A DNA stretch of 64,000 bases from Trichuris trichiura. Taxonomy: Eukaryota > Nematoda > Enoplea > Trichinellida > Trichuridae. Each line of letters starts with the position of its first letter. Position 1 is the stretch's first letter. Positions 25,521 through 39,000 of the stretch are shown in pieces. The translations under genes and the position numbers were made by a program. The notes below the pieces were generated by a model that was not told where the DNA came from, made no database searches, and saw only the letters and a program-made list of their open reading frames with translations. The stretch covers positions 620,001-684,000 of the forward strand of contig JBAJFE010000015.1 of the NCBI GenBank assembly GCA_037903355.1. The letters run 5' to 3'.

Positions 25521-28500
25521 TACGATGGAGTCAGTCTCTAAATAAGTTCGGTCTAAAGGGCCTTTGTTCAGTTTTAATTGGCGATCAACAGCTCACGGAC
25601 GTGCTGAGACAGCCTATACGTCAAGGCTTAATTAGCATATGAAATGTAAGTGGTAAACAAGGCCTTAGTAGGAGTAAGTCGTCAACCCTTTCGACAAATG
25701 AACAATCCTTACCTGACGTATATATAGCGAATTTCACTTTGACCCGAAAGATTCTTGGATATAGCAAGTTTGTGCTTGTTGTAGGCTAGAAATCGCTGCC
25801 ATTCTCAAATTCGAAAAATAGGCGCATCCGTTATGTAGTAGCAACGCATGGAACGGTTTTCCTCATCCGCTAGTAGACATTCGCCGAGTTCAAATCGTTG
25901 ACAATGGCGGCCGTGCGACTGAGATGATCGATTTTGAAGATTGATTTTGCATACCGTTCGCCAGGCGACGAGCAACCACAGGCGCGCGATGTCGGTTTAG
26001 CGCAAAAACTACGCTTACGCCTTTGCAAGCCTTTCTTGGAACAGTGCTACTTATGTAAATTTCAACCGGCTGGCAAGTAGTAATTAGCCATTGCCATTTG
26101 CCGGCAGCGCCATTTGTGCTGATGAAATAAAATTTTACTATCTCGAAGAAAATTTTTTGGACACATCCCGTTGCCTACAATTAGCTAAAACATTGACTAA
26201 GCATGACACGCGATAACTTAATGCATCTATTACCTATATACCTGCGCGTTAATAATAGGATACTGTATTTACTTTTGGCGGTTGTTCTTCCTGGAAAAGT
26301 TGGTAAGTGCTGTTGCACGAATTTTAGCAAATTTTTATCCGCAATTGCTACTTATCAATTGTATGACGTTAAAACTTATTGCTTTTCACTTTCTTTCCGC
26401 TATCAGAGTAGCGTAGTGGCTGGTTTTAAAACTTCAAGTAGTGTACGCTACCTCAATTCGAATTTCCTGAGAATGAAAGACATTTTCGACGCGATTTTGC
26501 GGGTAATTCTTATAGGTGCGTGTTTTCTGTAAATTCATTTATCCGCAAGCTCTGGTTGTTTAGCTTAAACGGGTCTGTCTGAGCTTTCCAAGTTTTAGCT
26601 CTTACGCTCGGTTGGCGACGTCAACAATACCAATGCTAGCTAAACTTTTTCTTTCCAACCGTTCTCGGCAGAATAAGTTTTCTGGTTTAAACAGATATTC
26701 GACTATTCCGTTGTGCTGGTCCTACTGTAGTTGCTCGTTCTTTAAGAGCAGCATGATTTTTTGAATGCTTAACGGGACACTTTTTAATTTAACGTATATA
26801 TTAGAACAGTAGATTTTCGTTAAAACGTTAACATGGATGTTGGTGACTTTGCAGTGTCGTCTCGTTATAACAACTTCCCCTTCGTGCAGGCTAGGTTTTT
26901 CGATTGGCAAGCATTGCCGGGGAAAACTTTCGCGAAATTATTGCCCAACCGATCCAGCATTTTATGACTGACTCGTGAGCTAAAATGTGTTTCAGATTTT
27001 CCTTTCCTCAGCGACATGCTAGTTTCGCCCTTAAAGGCTTTTACATACTCCCTTATATGCATTACTGTAAGTAAATTCACTGGTCATTTTCAGGACGTGA
27101 ATGAAAAAATTGTTGTAGTGTATGGGGGAAATTTTTGCGCTCTATACTTGTCGCAATATCGCACGGGCGTTGCTTTAGCCTTTGTCTGTGTACGTTTTGC
27201 CTATTCACCTGTACTTTACGCTTGGTTCATCTGCTTTCGTTTACGCGGTCTTAGTCTTCTCGCTCCAATACCTGTGAATAATGTACAACCTCGAGAACCT
27301 GTTGGAATGCAGCCGCTTGAAACCTTCTGAGTTTAAGCGAGTTCATACGATCTGAAGGTGTGAGGAGATCAAATTTTAAAAAACATTCTGTTACGAGCGC
27401 TTTCTTCGCGTAAAGCACTAAAACAATTGTTTCAATATTGGTTTTTGAACACTGGGTGCTTCGTAACGGGATGGGATTTCATAGTGTATGGTCTTCTACG
27501 GCTTTTCCCGTTTATCTGTTGTGCTTGTATCTGTAAATTAGACGAAACAGCTGCTCTACCAACGGATGGATGAGCTGTTATTAAGAAAAATTGTACAGAT
27601 GTCAATGCACTCAACTGTTTAATATCAGAGCTTTCGGAATGCTCTAGTTCCATCGTCAGTGAGGTGGTGGAGCTCCACCACCTCGGAACGTATGCTTTCA
27701 TGAATGAAATCAGGATAGCACGTTTAACGTAATGGAAGGGTACTACTGCTGTTACGAAAGCTTAATTTTTACTCCTTAAAAAATTATGCCGAAAGGTTTA
27801 TTGTGATTCTACGAACTGAGCGTACGGAAAACTTTTTCCCCAAGTTTACTGTCAGCTGATTTGCAGGTAGTTTAACCACCGGACCAGCGTGGTCGTTTCC
27901 TTTTTTCGTTTTGTTCTTCTTCATTGTTTGCATCATTCATCAATTTAAATTTTTGATCTTCTGAAATACATGACAAGCACTTAGCATTAAGCGCTATCAG
28001 CTAGCGATGTCGTACCAGCTGAAGACGTAAGCTTTTTATTCGATCTCCTTGTCTGCTTTGTCATGGCTGGAATTCACACTTGAAGTGAACCGTATCCAAT
28101 AAAGATTAGCAACGAACTAACGAACAGTGTTCGCGTACCAGCTGTCGACGGAAGCCGTTATTTCCTTGTCGTATGTCGTGTTGCTTCACAGTATTGCAGT
28201 TTGGTATAAAAAACAATTCTAGACTTAGAGAAACATCAGCACCTCATATTTGCCATTCCAGAGTGGGGTTAAAAATTTTTTGATGGCCTTGACTCCGTAC
28301 AACTTGAACGTCATTTATGCATACTGTATGCCGGCAAGTTGGCAAATTCGAAGTTTTACTTTCTTTGCCTGCCTCAATTTAGCAGTCTCCGCGTCGCCAT
28401 AAGTTTGAAGGAGATTCTTGACGTGGAGGCTACAAGTTTGACCGCTGATAGAGCTGAGCTTCAATGTGCCGCCTAAGTTGAGACAAATATAAGAATCGAT

Positions 28501-31431
28501 CACCAGCTCATTCAACTGTACGTCCTTGCAATAGGTTAAAAGTTAGGATCACCACTTGGAAATGGTCTAACGTGAAGGAGTGGGACGGGAACATTTCTAT
28601 TCCATTTTTTGGGGCCATAACGGATGAGTGCGCAAGAAGCCATTAGAGAATTACCAAAGTTTTGGCAGAACGAGTAACTTAGAGGACTCCTTCACTGGTA
28701 CAATTGGAGAAGCATTGGCTCTGGCTTGCATGGGGATAGATTAGAGTTAAGGAACAAGGCAGATCAATGAGACGATTTCGTCAAGTCTTACGCACTAGAT
28801 TTGTCGGCAATCAAAATTGGAATTGAAGACACCAGTGGAAAAGCTGCGATGTTGTCATTTATCATTCCTAAGTCGGAAGGTTTCGATAACTATGGTTCGC
28901 TATATATTGCAAAATTATACCATATGGAGGATATTAGAAAACGGATGGAGCCAACGCTTCCCCTCAAGCTGTTGACATTTGTGAACTGCAGTCAGCCATT
29001 TTTAACCTTTGAGTCAGCCTTTTGCCAAACATTTCTACTTTCGTCGCATGAGAACTTATCTGAGCGTCGTTAGTGAGGTTTGCAAGTTGAATTACACAAC
29101 CACTAAGTCTGACGCGTGAAATTGTCATAGCTTATTTTGGAAATGCTTTTGCCGTATAATTTAAGTTTAACAAATGGGCATTGGCGCACGTCAGCCATTG
29201 TTTACAATTGAGCTTCACTGGTGACCGACTATTGGCAAAGCGACTTTGCCTTGTTTCTTTCCCTGAAACATTTTAATATTTCAAGCATTCTCAATTTTGC
29301 TTGCCAAAAAAAGTTGCAGCCTGTTCGGCGCCAAATCATTTCACGCTTCCGTACTGAAATCGACAGCTTCCGCCGGTCGAATGGCGGCAAATTTAGGGAA
29401 CGTAACTTTTTCCTGCGGGAATTTGCCTATCATTCATCTTTCGCGTATTAGTCGAACTTTCGTCGCGAAGGTTGGTCGCTGACGCATGTGTCTGCCGAAA
29501 ATATGCGAGCTGTTTTTGTTTAGCCTTTACCGCGTGCACTCAGCTTGATCGAGCGCACATCGATTTGTTATTTTTAACTCCTTTTTCTATTCGTAAAATT
29601 TTATGCAGTTTCACCTCTAATGAGCGTTCTAACGTTGCGAAGAGTCCTTAAAATTTAAAATGATTCTCCAATTCCGCGTCGAGCGGAGGAGCTGTTGTTG
29701 AGGTGATAAGAGGCCCATTCTTCCTCTTGTTAACAAAGTGCGTTCAGTTCAATAATGTTTTTTTAATCATTGCGCGTTCGCTTTCGAAAAGGCAACTAAT
29801 TATTTTAAAAAATATTTTATTACTGATTTGATAGCAACTCGTGATGTCATGCGTTTTCTCTTTTGACGTAAGCACGTCGTCACGCAACAAGTGTTCTTCG
29901 AGTTGGAGGTTTGTAGGCGCAGGTTTGGCCCAGCCGACTGACTTTCCATTCGGCCCACGATTCAAAGCGGCCTAAGGCTGAAAAGAAACCGCTTTTACTA
30001 TCGGGCGCCTTGCACTTGATGCATGTAGCGCAGTAATCAAGTATTCGAACAGCCCCATGGTGGCACTTCTTCCATTTACGTTACTCTTTGTGCAGACCAT
30101 TAGGGTATCGTTGATGAGTAAGACATTTGAAGCGACGACATGTGTGCTAGTTGCCATTAGTTTCCTCAGGCAACCAGCTTTCCCTCATCTTAGCCATGTT
30201 GGGCTATCGTTGCTTCAGATCACCGGATTGGTCGATTGTTCGCTGGCTTATTCGCTTACGTGATCCTTTTAGGGATGTTCTAAAGAACAGATGTATCTGC
30301 ACTGCGATCGCTTGAGTAGTCTTCTTCATCCGCTAGCTTAATGCTAGCGGAATGTCGATGGGTAGTGGTAGATTGAGTAGTTTGTTCATCTTTGCACTTC
30401 TTCCTTGTAAGTCTTTTGTCGTCCTAAAAAAATGGCCCGTTTAAAAAACAGTAAAGTCCATCTTGCGTTCGCGCGAGTGCTAGCAAATCCTGAAGGTTTT
30501 AAGGATGTTTCTCTCTTAAAGTTTTATCGCTTCTTCAGGATTGACGTGTTTTCGAAAGCTCTGCCTGTTATTTTATTGTACTCTGATTTTATACTGCGTT
30601 ACAGCGCGTTCATCGTAACGTCATGGACGAAAGTACTTTTGCATATATAACAATTCTTTAGCGATGTATATTCCATAATGACTAGGCTTTTCGTTGCGTA
30701 ATGAAATTATGTTTGCCTAATGAGGTAGGCTGCCGGTGGTCACATACAAGAACTCAAATGGCACATCATATTTTCTTCCGAAACAACTGTTGCATAGACA
30801 GGCTTTCAATTGTCTAACAATAAATACTGGGAGAGGTTTAAAATAAGTGAGAAGGAATCACTCTTTAGAAAGTGTACTCAGCTGGATGATTGAATTGATG
30901 GGCTCGTCGTCGTCGTATCGCCTTTAGAAAGTTTGAATTGTCTGCTAGTACGGCTGCGAAGATTTTTTTAGAGAGGAAAATTAGGATCTGTTGGAAATTG
31001 GCTGCCGCAATGTTCGACGAAGCTGTTTAAATGATTAACCGGCTGCGTAGAGTTTCGCTACTTCCTTTTTTCCGTTCTCTTTTTTTACAGCGTCGATGGC
31101 GACATTGAAAAAGCGTTGTTGCTGGTTCAGTCGTCAGCAAAAGTCTTTAAAACGAAACAATTGATAAGACGTTACTTTTCTTTACTTTATAAATTATCCG
31201 GAGGCTTTTGGTTATTTTGCGCTATTGTTCCGTAAGGTATTACCGATAATGTTGAGCTTTGTTTTAAACGTGCTAATGTATCAAGCAATCTATCAAGGCA
31301 CTCTAATTTGCCGGCTAAAACAGGAAGTATGATGAAGGTCCTCCTCTCTTCTAGTCAATAGCGAGCTTTTAAGGTTTAGCTAATTATCATCCTACCAAAA
31401 GAGTAAAGCTTAGTAAGTCTTTGATGTACGG
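25521..31431. other. Intergenic region between ELAPOR and Shal genes
   Basis: Nothing recognisable was found in about 5.9 kb. A short hydrophobic frame begins with ATG at 26203 (33 residues before a GTAAGT at 26302). It could be a signal-peptide exon, but the downstream exon candidates carry stops in the required phase, so I do not call a gene. Frames at 27016-27330, 28801-29073 and 30432-30650 show no domain. The left edge should contain the ELAPOR promoter and the right edge the Shal 3' UTR. No repeats of note were seen. Confidence 0.4.
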
Positions 31432-34400
31432 CTAATTCATCTTGGCACAAGCAACTTCATTAGCTTTGCAACTGTCACTGCTCGTCGGGAAATCAACCGT
31501 TAAAGTTGACGAAGAATTATTTAAATTAAAGGCTTGACGTGTTGTTTTCACAAATATTCCTTGTTGCCCTAAAGTGGACGAGCTGACGTGAAAGAGACGC
31601 GCGCGCACATTGAAGTGAAGGAAAATTATTGACCCACTAACCTCAGTATCCATAGGGATTAGGGTAATGTGGTCACCAGAAGCAGGCGTTATTGAGGGTC
31701 CTTCGGATCCATACTCTTTTTCCCTTGTTTTTTTGCTGGTTTTCTTCGATCCCTTTGCCGTTGTCTGATCGCTTGGGGACCTTCTGGCCTGAGAAAACAA
31801 TCCGTTTAGTTGGCTGCACTTTCAAGCTTTTGGTCAAATTCATACGGAGGCGCAATGTTGAGCAAGCCATCTGCAACAGGCCGACAGTGCCCTTTCCTCG
31901 TTGGGCGTTTTGTCATTAAGGTCTAAGCTTGAATTGTGCGACAAGGGAAAGGGACTCGAAGATACGCTACAAAAGGCAATAGACGTATCCCTCTGTTGGG
32001 GTACAGCTTCAATGGTTTCCACTTTGCGTTCCTGGAGCGTAAAGCATACGCATTATTATGCTTCCAGCCGAATAGCTTAAGATTACCGTAACGCTTTCCA
32101 AGCATTTCAGCAAGTACTGATATTGCAAACCGCATATATCTTCCTTGCTGAGATCTTCGGGAGCCAATCGACCTAATTCGAATTCGTGCATGCGGGCTTC
32201 GTTGGTCCGCCTTTTGTGGGCTATGGCTTGGCCGGAGGCTCGTTTGACAATCTGTATTCTAGCCATACGCAGTTTCTAAAAAGCAAATGCTTACATTCAG
32301 TTTTGATGCTTGCGATATTGAAGTCTTACTTTCTGGGCCCTTCGTTTGTCGGCTCTCTGATTTTGATGGTATATTCGGCTGAAGTTGGAAACAATTACAG
32401 GTACGGGAAGGGCAATAACCAGGACGCCACTCAACGAGCAGACACCGCCAATCACCTTTCCGACCATTGTTGAAGGAACCATGTCACCGTAGCTGCAACG
32501 ATTTGAGTCCATCATCGGTGATGCTTCAATTTTCAGCAGAGGTACGGTAGCTTTTTGTCGCGTTTAATTAAATCCAGTAGCTGCGCGCGATGTTCACTTC
32601 TAATCAGGCACATCCCTTGGGGTCCCTCCGACGGGAGGAGCGTCACGATGGTTTAATCTATGCGATGGGCAGACTTGGCGACGTGTCAATTGGAGTAATC
32701 AATAGCCCCGTTGAAATCTCTTTCCTGCCACGTTTTAATTCAATTTTATCAGGCGTCACGTGGCTTATTTTGGTCGGCTGTCCAAATGGGAGAGCGGCGC
32801 ACGAGCGTCAACCTTCGGTCTGAACGCGATGGGATACTTGGGCTGTCCGTTGCTTATCTGCGCACCTAGTAGGATAGTTTGAGAGCAATTTTTTTCACCT
32901 GTACAAAATGGAGTCGGACTAGATTAGAAAGGCGGAGAGACTTCACTTATCCCGCTGAATATTGATACTACGGTTAAAGTAGCTTTACTTAAAGGATTAC
33001 GCGCTACTCGAACTAACTCGCAACGCAAACCTATTGGCAACAGTGACTTTTCACCATTGCGCAACGAATTCCACTCCGAGAGGGGAGAGAGTGCGACTTT
33101 GTTTCAATATGAGCTTTAGGGACACTTCAACGGAGCATTTGCTTTCCCTTATTAGGCTCTTTCAGAGTTGTCACATCTAATCTAATGTAAGCTTAAGGAG
33201 GTTGTCCTTGTCGGCGCGCAAGCGCCTTTTTCGTAGACTACTCTCGTTGAAAAGCAATTTCTTTGCGGATAGGACAAGAAATTAAGTCCAACATTTGTAG
33301 GAGCGTTATTTTCCGGATAATCACCCTAAACGCGCGACAGTCTTTCAGGCATGTTTGCATACCTTTCGGTCGGCTAGCGATCGATACCGTAATCAAGGTA
33401 GTCGTTGGATTTTCTCTCTCTACGCGCGTTATCCGTCCAAAACTAATTCTTCCAACGTCAAAGTTTTTGTAATAACCATGAAATCAATATATCGTTCTGG
33501 GATTAGGTGCGCTTGTTTTTCCGACGGTGATTCGTCGCTGGCGAAAGGGACTTGGTTAATGACCCTTTTTCCCCCTATACGAAAGAGGCAAACCAATCCG
33601 AAGGGTCAGGGCTCTCTTCGGCAAAGCTTCTGTCGGGCGCGTATCGATTGTCGCCCGACGCTGTTGATGAAGGCAGCAGCGGCAGCAGCATCAAGGTCGT
33701 CAAGGGAACTTATCGTCTGTCGAACGGTCAGTCCTCTCGGGTATGCATCCGTAATGAACGGATGCATCCTTTCAAGGGCGTTGCTGTCTTCGGCTTGTCA
33801 CGAGAAAAATTCATGTTGAAGCAGGCAACGCTCCGTCTTCCGGCGCTATGGATTCATTCAAGTTGCTTTTAAAAAAAATACTCTGCCTCAATCAATGCAT
33901 TTTCCATCGTCGGTCGGAAAGCAGACGAGTTTACGTGCATGACGAATGGTCACTCAATCATTTTTACATAACTTAGCGAAATGCGTCTCCGAAGCGAACG
34001 AGCGCCTAATGGAGCCGTGCTGAAACGAGTTGCTCTTCGCTATTTGCAATCGCGAAAACCCGTTGGACCAATTTGTGCACATTTCAAGCTGCTGTCCCAT
34101 TTTGTCTTGAAAAGTTTATGAGAAAAATGTGGCGTGAATGTGCAACAAAGTCTTAGACCATTGGGTACTAAGCATTAGTGGCTCCCCGTGCAGCTGCTGG
34201 TCACTTGACTGCGTTTCGTAATGCGGTTGGAAATCGATGCGCATGACGTGCTGCATCATTTGCCATTGAAGAGACCACTGAAGTGCCGGTCGTGATTCAC
34301 CTGGAGATCATGCAAGTGCTAGTCGTAAACGAGCTGCCTACGGCCTTTGACAGCCGCTCGATGCGGCTGTCATTAGAAAACGATACAACGGCGGTTGAAA

Positions 34401-36080
34401 TATAGAGTTTCATTTAAATTTGGCAAAAAAGAAGTGTCTGAGCATAAATCGTCACGGCGGGAAAGCAAGAAGAGCAAAGAAGACGAGCAGGTGTAACCAA
34501 AGGTGCGCGCAACCTCTATGTTAAAGGTGATCCGGTTCGGTCGACTGAAATGGAAGCACGTTCGCTAGTCGTCGATCGCTTATTTCTCTTTACTCAACGG
34601 TAGCCGGTTCCCTTAACTGTAAGCCTGTTTGTCGTCGTCAAACCTAAGCAGCTCAAGTGGCTCATTAGACGAAATCAATGGGTCTGACGACTACGGAAGA
34701 AATCTACCTGTCCATCTTACAACGGGCCAAAGCATTGATCTCTCTAGTTTTTCTTAGGAGGAAATTTCTTTCTAATGAAATTTAAATAATTGCGAACCTT
34801 TTCGAACTTTTAAGGGCCAGACAACGAAGTGCGCGCTCGAATTCGTCGAAGGATTAAACAATGTAGCAAACGGGTTTCGATTCAGTTCAGGCGGAGACAT
34901 TTTTTCTCCACGCTACGCGTTTGAGTGTAAAAACAACAACTTACCCTAACGTGGTCATTGTGACGATCGTGTACCAGAATGCCGCCGGTATGCTCGTGAA
35001 TGTAGTGCCAACCATCTTCTTTTCGCAGTAGTACATTATGGTTGCAAATATGACAATGGCCATTGCTAGAGAGAAGACCAAAAAGCCCAGCTCGCTGGCA
35101 CAACTTTTCAGCGTGTATCCCAGTATGCGCAAACCCTGCGAATGGCGACTGAATTTGAAAATTCGAAAGACGCGGAACACCCTAAGCGTAACGAAGGCGC
35201 CGCTGACATCTTTGTTGCCTTGCAAGCCGAGACCGACGTAGTATGGCAAAATGGCGACCACGTCGATGATGCTCATGACGGAGCGGACGAACTTGTACCG
35301 ATTAGGAGCGGCGTACAACCTGAGCAAGTATTCAATTGTAAATATGATGACGCAGGCTGTATCGACCACGAAGAATTGTACGTCGTACAGATCGCCGCAT
35401 GTGATCGACTGGAGTACTATACCTTCAGGGCTTAAAATAGTTTTGCACGAAACAGTTTCTACAACGTTGCTTAGAACGGAAACGGCTATGAAAAATCCAG
35501 TAACGTAGTAGAAGGCTAAAGCCGGCGTGCTGCTATGCGGATTTTCAAAAGCCCTCCACATCTTCTCTCGTACGGTCATGTTCAGTGGTACGGCCGCTTT
35601 GGCGTCCGTATCCGAATGTTCGTCCATTAGGCGTTCCTGATTTTCTCTCTTCTTGTCCTTGTAATCCTCGTAGCAGCAGTCGCTGATCATTTCTGTTATT
35701 ATGCCGAAAAAGGCCAGTTCGTCTTCGAATGCCGTCATGCACTCGTTTTTGGGAAAGTGCAACTTGCCTGTTCGGTAGAACGACAAGATGTAACGGAACA
35801 GATTGGGATCCCTGTCGAAAAAGTACTCCTTTGCTTGCTCGTCGTAGAAGAATTCTTTTTCCTTTCCTCCGAGCAGCGTTTCCGGGTATCGCTCCAATGT
35901 GATTTTCCACGTTTCGAATCGTTGTCCGCTCACGTTGATTGTCAAGCGTTCGTCCGGCGCTTTTAGCCTTTCCTGACTTATCATGCTGAGCGGCGAAATG
36001 GGCATCGGTTGTCGGCTCAACGGAACCCATCCTATTGCTGCAGCTCGAGCGAACGGTAACCACGCGTTCATCGAATCCAT
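31432..36080 (-). CDS. shl-1: Shal-type (Kv4) voltage-gated potassium channel
   Basis: Six minus-strand exons: 36080-34945, 32492-32330, 32275-32087, 32031-31846, 31788-31638, 31568-31432, for about 653 residues. The N-terminus reads [13 protein letters not shown], the hydrophobic segment that in Kv4 channels binds KChIP subunits and drives inactivation. The T1 tetramerisation domain (~45-140) has the complete Shal zinc site H108-x5-C114-x20-CC135/136. S1-S6 follow. S4 carries R300, R303, R306, K309 and R312 spaced by three. The pore reads TMTTLG|YGDMVP, with the intron splitting the selectivity filter, as in mammalian Kv4 genes. S6 has PVPVIV, and the proximal tail reads RRAQKLRMARI. This channel carries somatodendritic A-type K+ current in nerve and muscle. 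The last two exons are less certain: using donor 31642 instead of 31638 would end the protein within six residues. Confidence 0.95.
32493..34944 (-). other. Large first intron of the Shal gene
   Basis: This 2.45-kb intron lies inside the pore codon region between TTLG and YGD, with a GTAAGT donor and a TTGCAG acceptor on the minus strand. Plus-strand frames at 33355-33819 and 33552-33872 overlap each other, are Ser/Ala-rich and look like chance. A hairpin with 9-bp arms (TGCATCCGT/ACGGATGCA) and a 5-base loop sits near 33745-33767. No exon or known element was identified. Confidence 0.5.
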
Positions 36081-39000
36081 TAGGTCCGCAATGTTTATTT
36101 TATCCGAGGCGGTTTCCCCTTAGGGTGCTTTGATGATTGTCCTGCACCGTACGCTTTGGCTTGATAAAATTTTGAAACGCACTATGCGTTGGTATCCCGT
36201 TCCGGCGGCACCTTTTGGATAGGCGTCAACCGATTGGACAGGTGGTCGACAGCTTTGCCGAACTTTAGCGCTATCAAAATTGTGGCCTTCTCTCCTTAAT
36301 CGGCTAGCTAATGGCAGCCGTCCGGCAGATCTGATGACCATCGACAAGCGGCGAACAAGGATGTTGAAAGTTGGTCGACAAATGGATGTACGAAGGTAGC
36401 AAAGACCCAATAGTCTCTGCAAGCCGGCTATAACACGTGCCGCTGGGTGTTGTTGGGGCACCTGCAATTCAAGAGACTTATGATGCATGCAATCCAAGGA
36501 GAAATGAGTAGAAACAAGAAGCTTTCCAACCGAGCGAGTTCAAGTGGTCAAGGCAACAACTGTTTTTCATTACCTTCTTTCTTTCCTATGCCTTCCCTCT
36601 CTCTCTGTCTCTAACGCTGTTGCAATGAGAAACGTTCTGCCTCTCTCTTAGTTACTCACTCTCTCTCTCTCTTCCTCTTTCTCTCTCTCTCTCCCTCAAA
36701 TTATTGATCGATCCAACTTCTATCGACGACTCAGCATCAAATACAATGTGATTAGTAATGCTTAAACGCTAACAAGCTCTGGTCGACCCGCTGAAAACGG
36801 CAGCACCAGCATCGATGCCGTTGCTGCTGCTGCTTGTGCTGCCACCAATGATGGGAATCTTTGGGTCTCCGTATGGTTGTAGCTCTATGCTGGGTCATCT
36901 GAAAGGTGACAAACCTCAGGTTAGGAAAAGGATGTTTGCAAAATGCGGGCTTCATCAAGGCAAACTTTACGCTGACGATGACAGCATCAGTTAGGCTGAA
37001 GAGGAAGAAGTGACAACGCCTCTGACGTCGCCTTGTCAGAAGTACCTTCGCTTGGAGCTTCGTCGGCCAACGCAACGAGACGTTCGCCGAAATGCTCAAC
37101 CATGGGCGCCTTCGGTTGGTTGAACGTTAAGGCATGTCGTTTCAAAAAAAAAGAACTTTTGGGTGCGACGTGAATCGTCGATTTCCGGCGCCACTTGTCG
37201 TCTCATTATTTTCGTGCAACGTGAGAGCGATGGCGCCAAAAATGGGCGTCACATCACGTGGGAAACAGCCAACCCTCGTCGGACAGCAGCTGCGCAAAGC
37301 TGGCTGCCTTTATGTTCTTAATCTGCGGCACTTGACTTAATACCTTTTCTCCGACCTACCTCAACCTGGCACTACAAGAATTCGGCGTGTGCAAGAAACA
37401 AGACGCGTGTTGCCCAATTTATGCAAATTAGAAGAGTGCGTCTCCTTGTTTTGTGGTTTAGCTGAGTTGACTTTTTTTGGCGAACCTGTTGCCTCTTTCC
37501 GTCTCTTCTCGAAGGAGCAAGACAAGCGTATCAGTTGCGTATGCGGGAAACATTGATCGTATCAAATTGCGCCTATTGTTCAACAAGACGTTTGAGACCC
37601 CAAAAGTTGAGTGTCTGTTGAAGTTTTACGCGTGACGTGTCCAATTTCCGACTCGCCCAAATGTAGTTGCGCTTGCGGGCCGTCACTACCGAAATCCCCG
37701 AGCGCACCATTTCGCGAACGGCGTAAGAAAAAGGAATTCCCAATTTATAAGTTGGGCGGGAAAGGAAAAATGTGCAAATAATGTGGCTTGCTTGATTAAC
37801 GAGCCTTGTTAGGGTTGCTTTTAAGGAAGTAACTGTCGTGCTATATTAAGTGTTGAAGTTGGGATCGATTCGCTCGCGTTCGCTGCCATCGCGGGAGGTC
37901 CAATTTAGGCACCGTTAGCTACGCTCATTGTCACTGTTCAACGTGTCATCAGGTGTACATTCCGCTTTGCTTATTCGTGGCGCCATTGGGTCGCGGAAGT
38001 AATTGTCGGATGCCAAAACGAAAGAGCTACGTGATTAAATTGAATTAGTCATTGAACGAAGGCTCAGCGTGATGCTTCATTTACGCGCCTTACCGAGACA
38101 GCCGTTCATTAACACCTTTTGCCCGTGGCTTCCGTCCCTCGTTTGTTCGTGAAAATTGTCGTACGATTGAACGCACGCAATGAGCGAAGCGAACTGATGC
38201 CATAAGTGCTTTCCGTTAGGTCGGGAACAATGGAGTCAACCTTTGCAAGTCCAATTTTGAATAAAGGAAATGACCACCGTTGCGTACGTAGTTTGAATGC
38301 CTACGCGGTGGCGTAAGCTCTATTCATTCGTAGTTCATTACCGATGTAGAGATGACGCAAGGACAAAGTGGGAGGATCAACAAACATTGACGTTTTGGGA
38401 GGAGGGCGCATCGTTAAGAGTGCGGTTTAGCAATAGCCGTTTAGTCAACAAAAAAAGTTACCTTTTTATCAATGAATCGTTCACTTTCCTGCAAACCGGA
38501 TCGGAACAATAGTAAATGAACTGTTGCTACACTTTGCCTTGGCTTTAAGTTGTGCAGCGAATCGTATCTGCCATAGAAAGCTTAGATAATCAGATTGCCC
38601 ACCTGACAATGGTCAATCAACGTTTGCGCTTTGGCGTAGCATCCTTCCGCAAGCCAAAAGGGTAAGCGTTAGGACAAGTGGCGCGTTTCACATTGGTTGA
38701 TCAGGAATTCCGTTGGCTCAGCGTAGTCTAGCGAATAGGAGCAACTTCGAGGGCAAAGCTATCCGTGCGGTGCACTTCCGGTGATGATAAAAGCAGTGAG
38801 CGAAATAATGAGCGACTGATCAGGGAAGGTCGTCGCCTAACGGCAGCCATCATTGCTGATGCGGAACAGATAGCTGCCGTTTGAATTGCTTTCGAAGCGA
38901 TTCATTTTCGGCTGCCGCCGACGAGGAACTGAGATGGGCCAGCTCGTGAATGGTATGATTGGATCTTGGCTTTACGTAGTTTGGCAATTTTTGTCGGGCG

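Noticed and set aside
26203..26532. Hydrophobic start that looked like a signal peptide
   Set aside because: No downstream exon keeps an open phase; most acceptors lead directly to stops.
33355..33872. Plus-strand frames with repeated YRLS motifs in the Shal intron
   Set aside because: Two frames overlap, splice context is weak and there is no recognisable domain.
35545..36063. 172-codon Arg-rich minus-strand frame
   Set aside because: It overlaps the Shal first exon in a different frame, and Shal is unambiguous.
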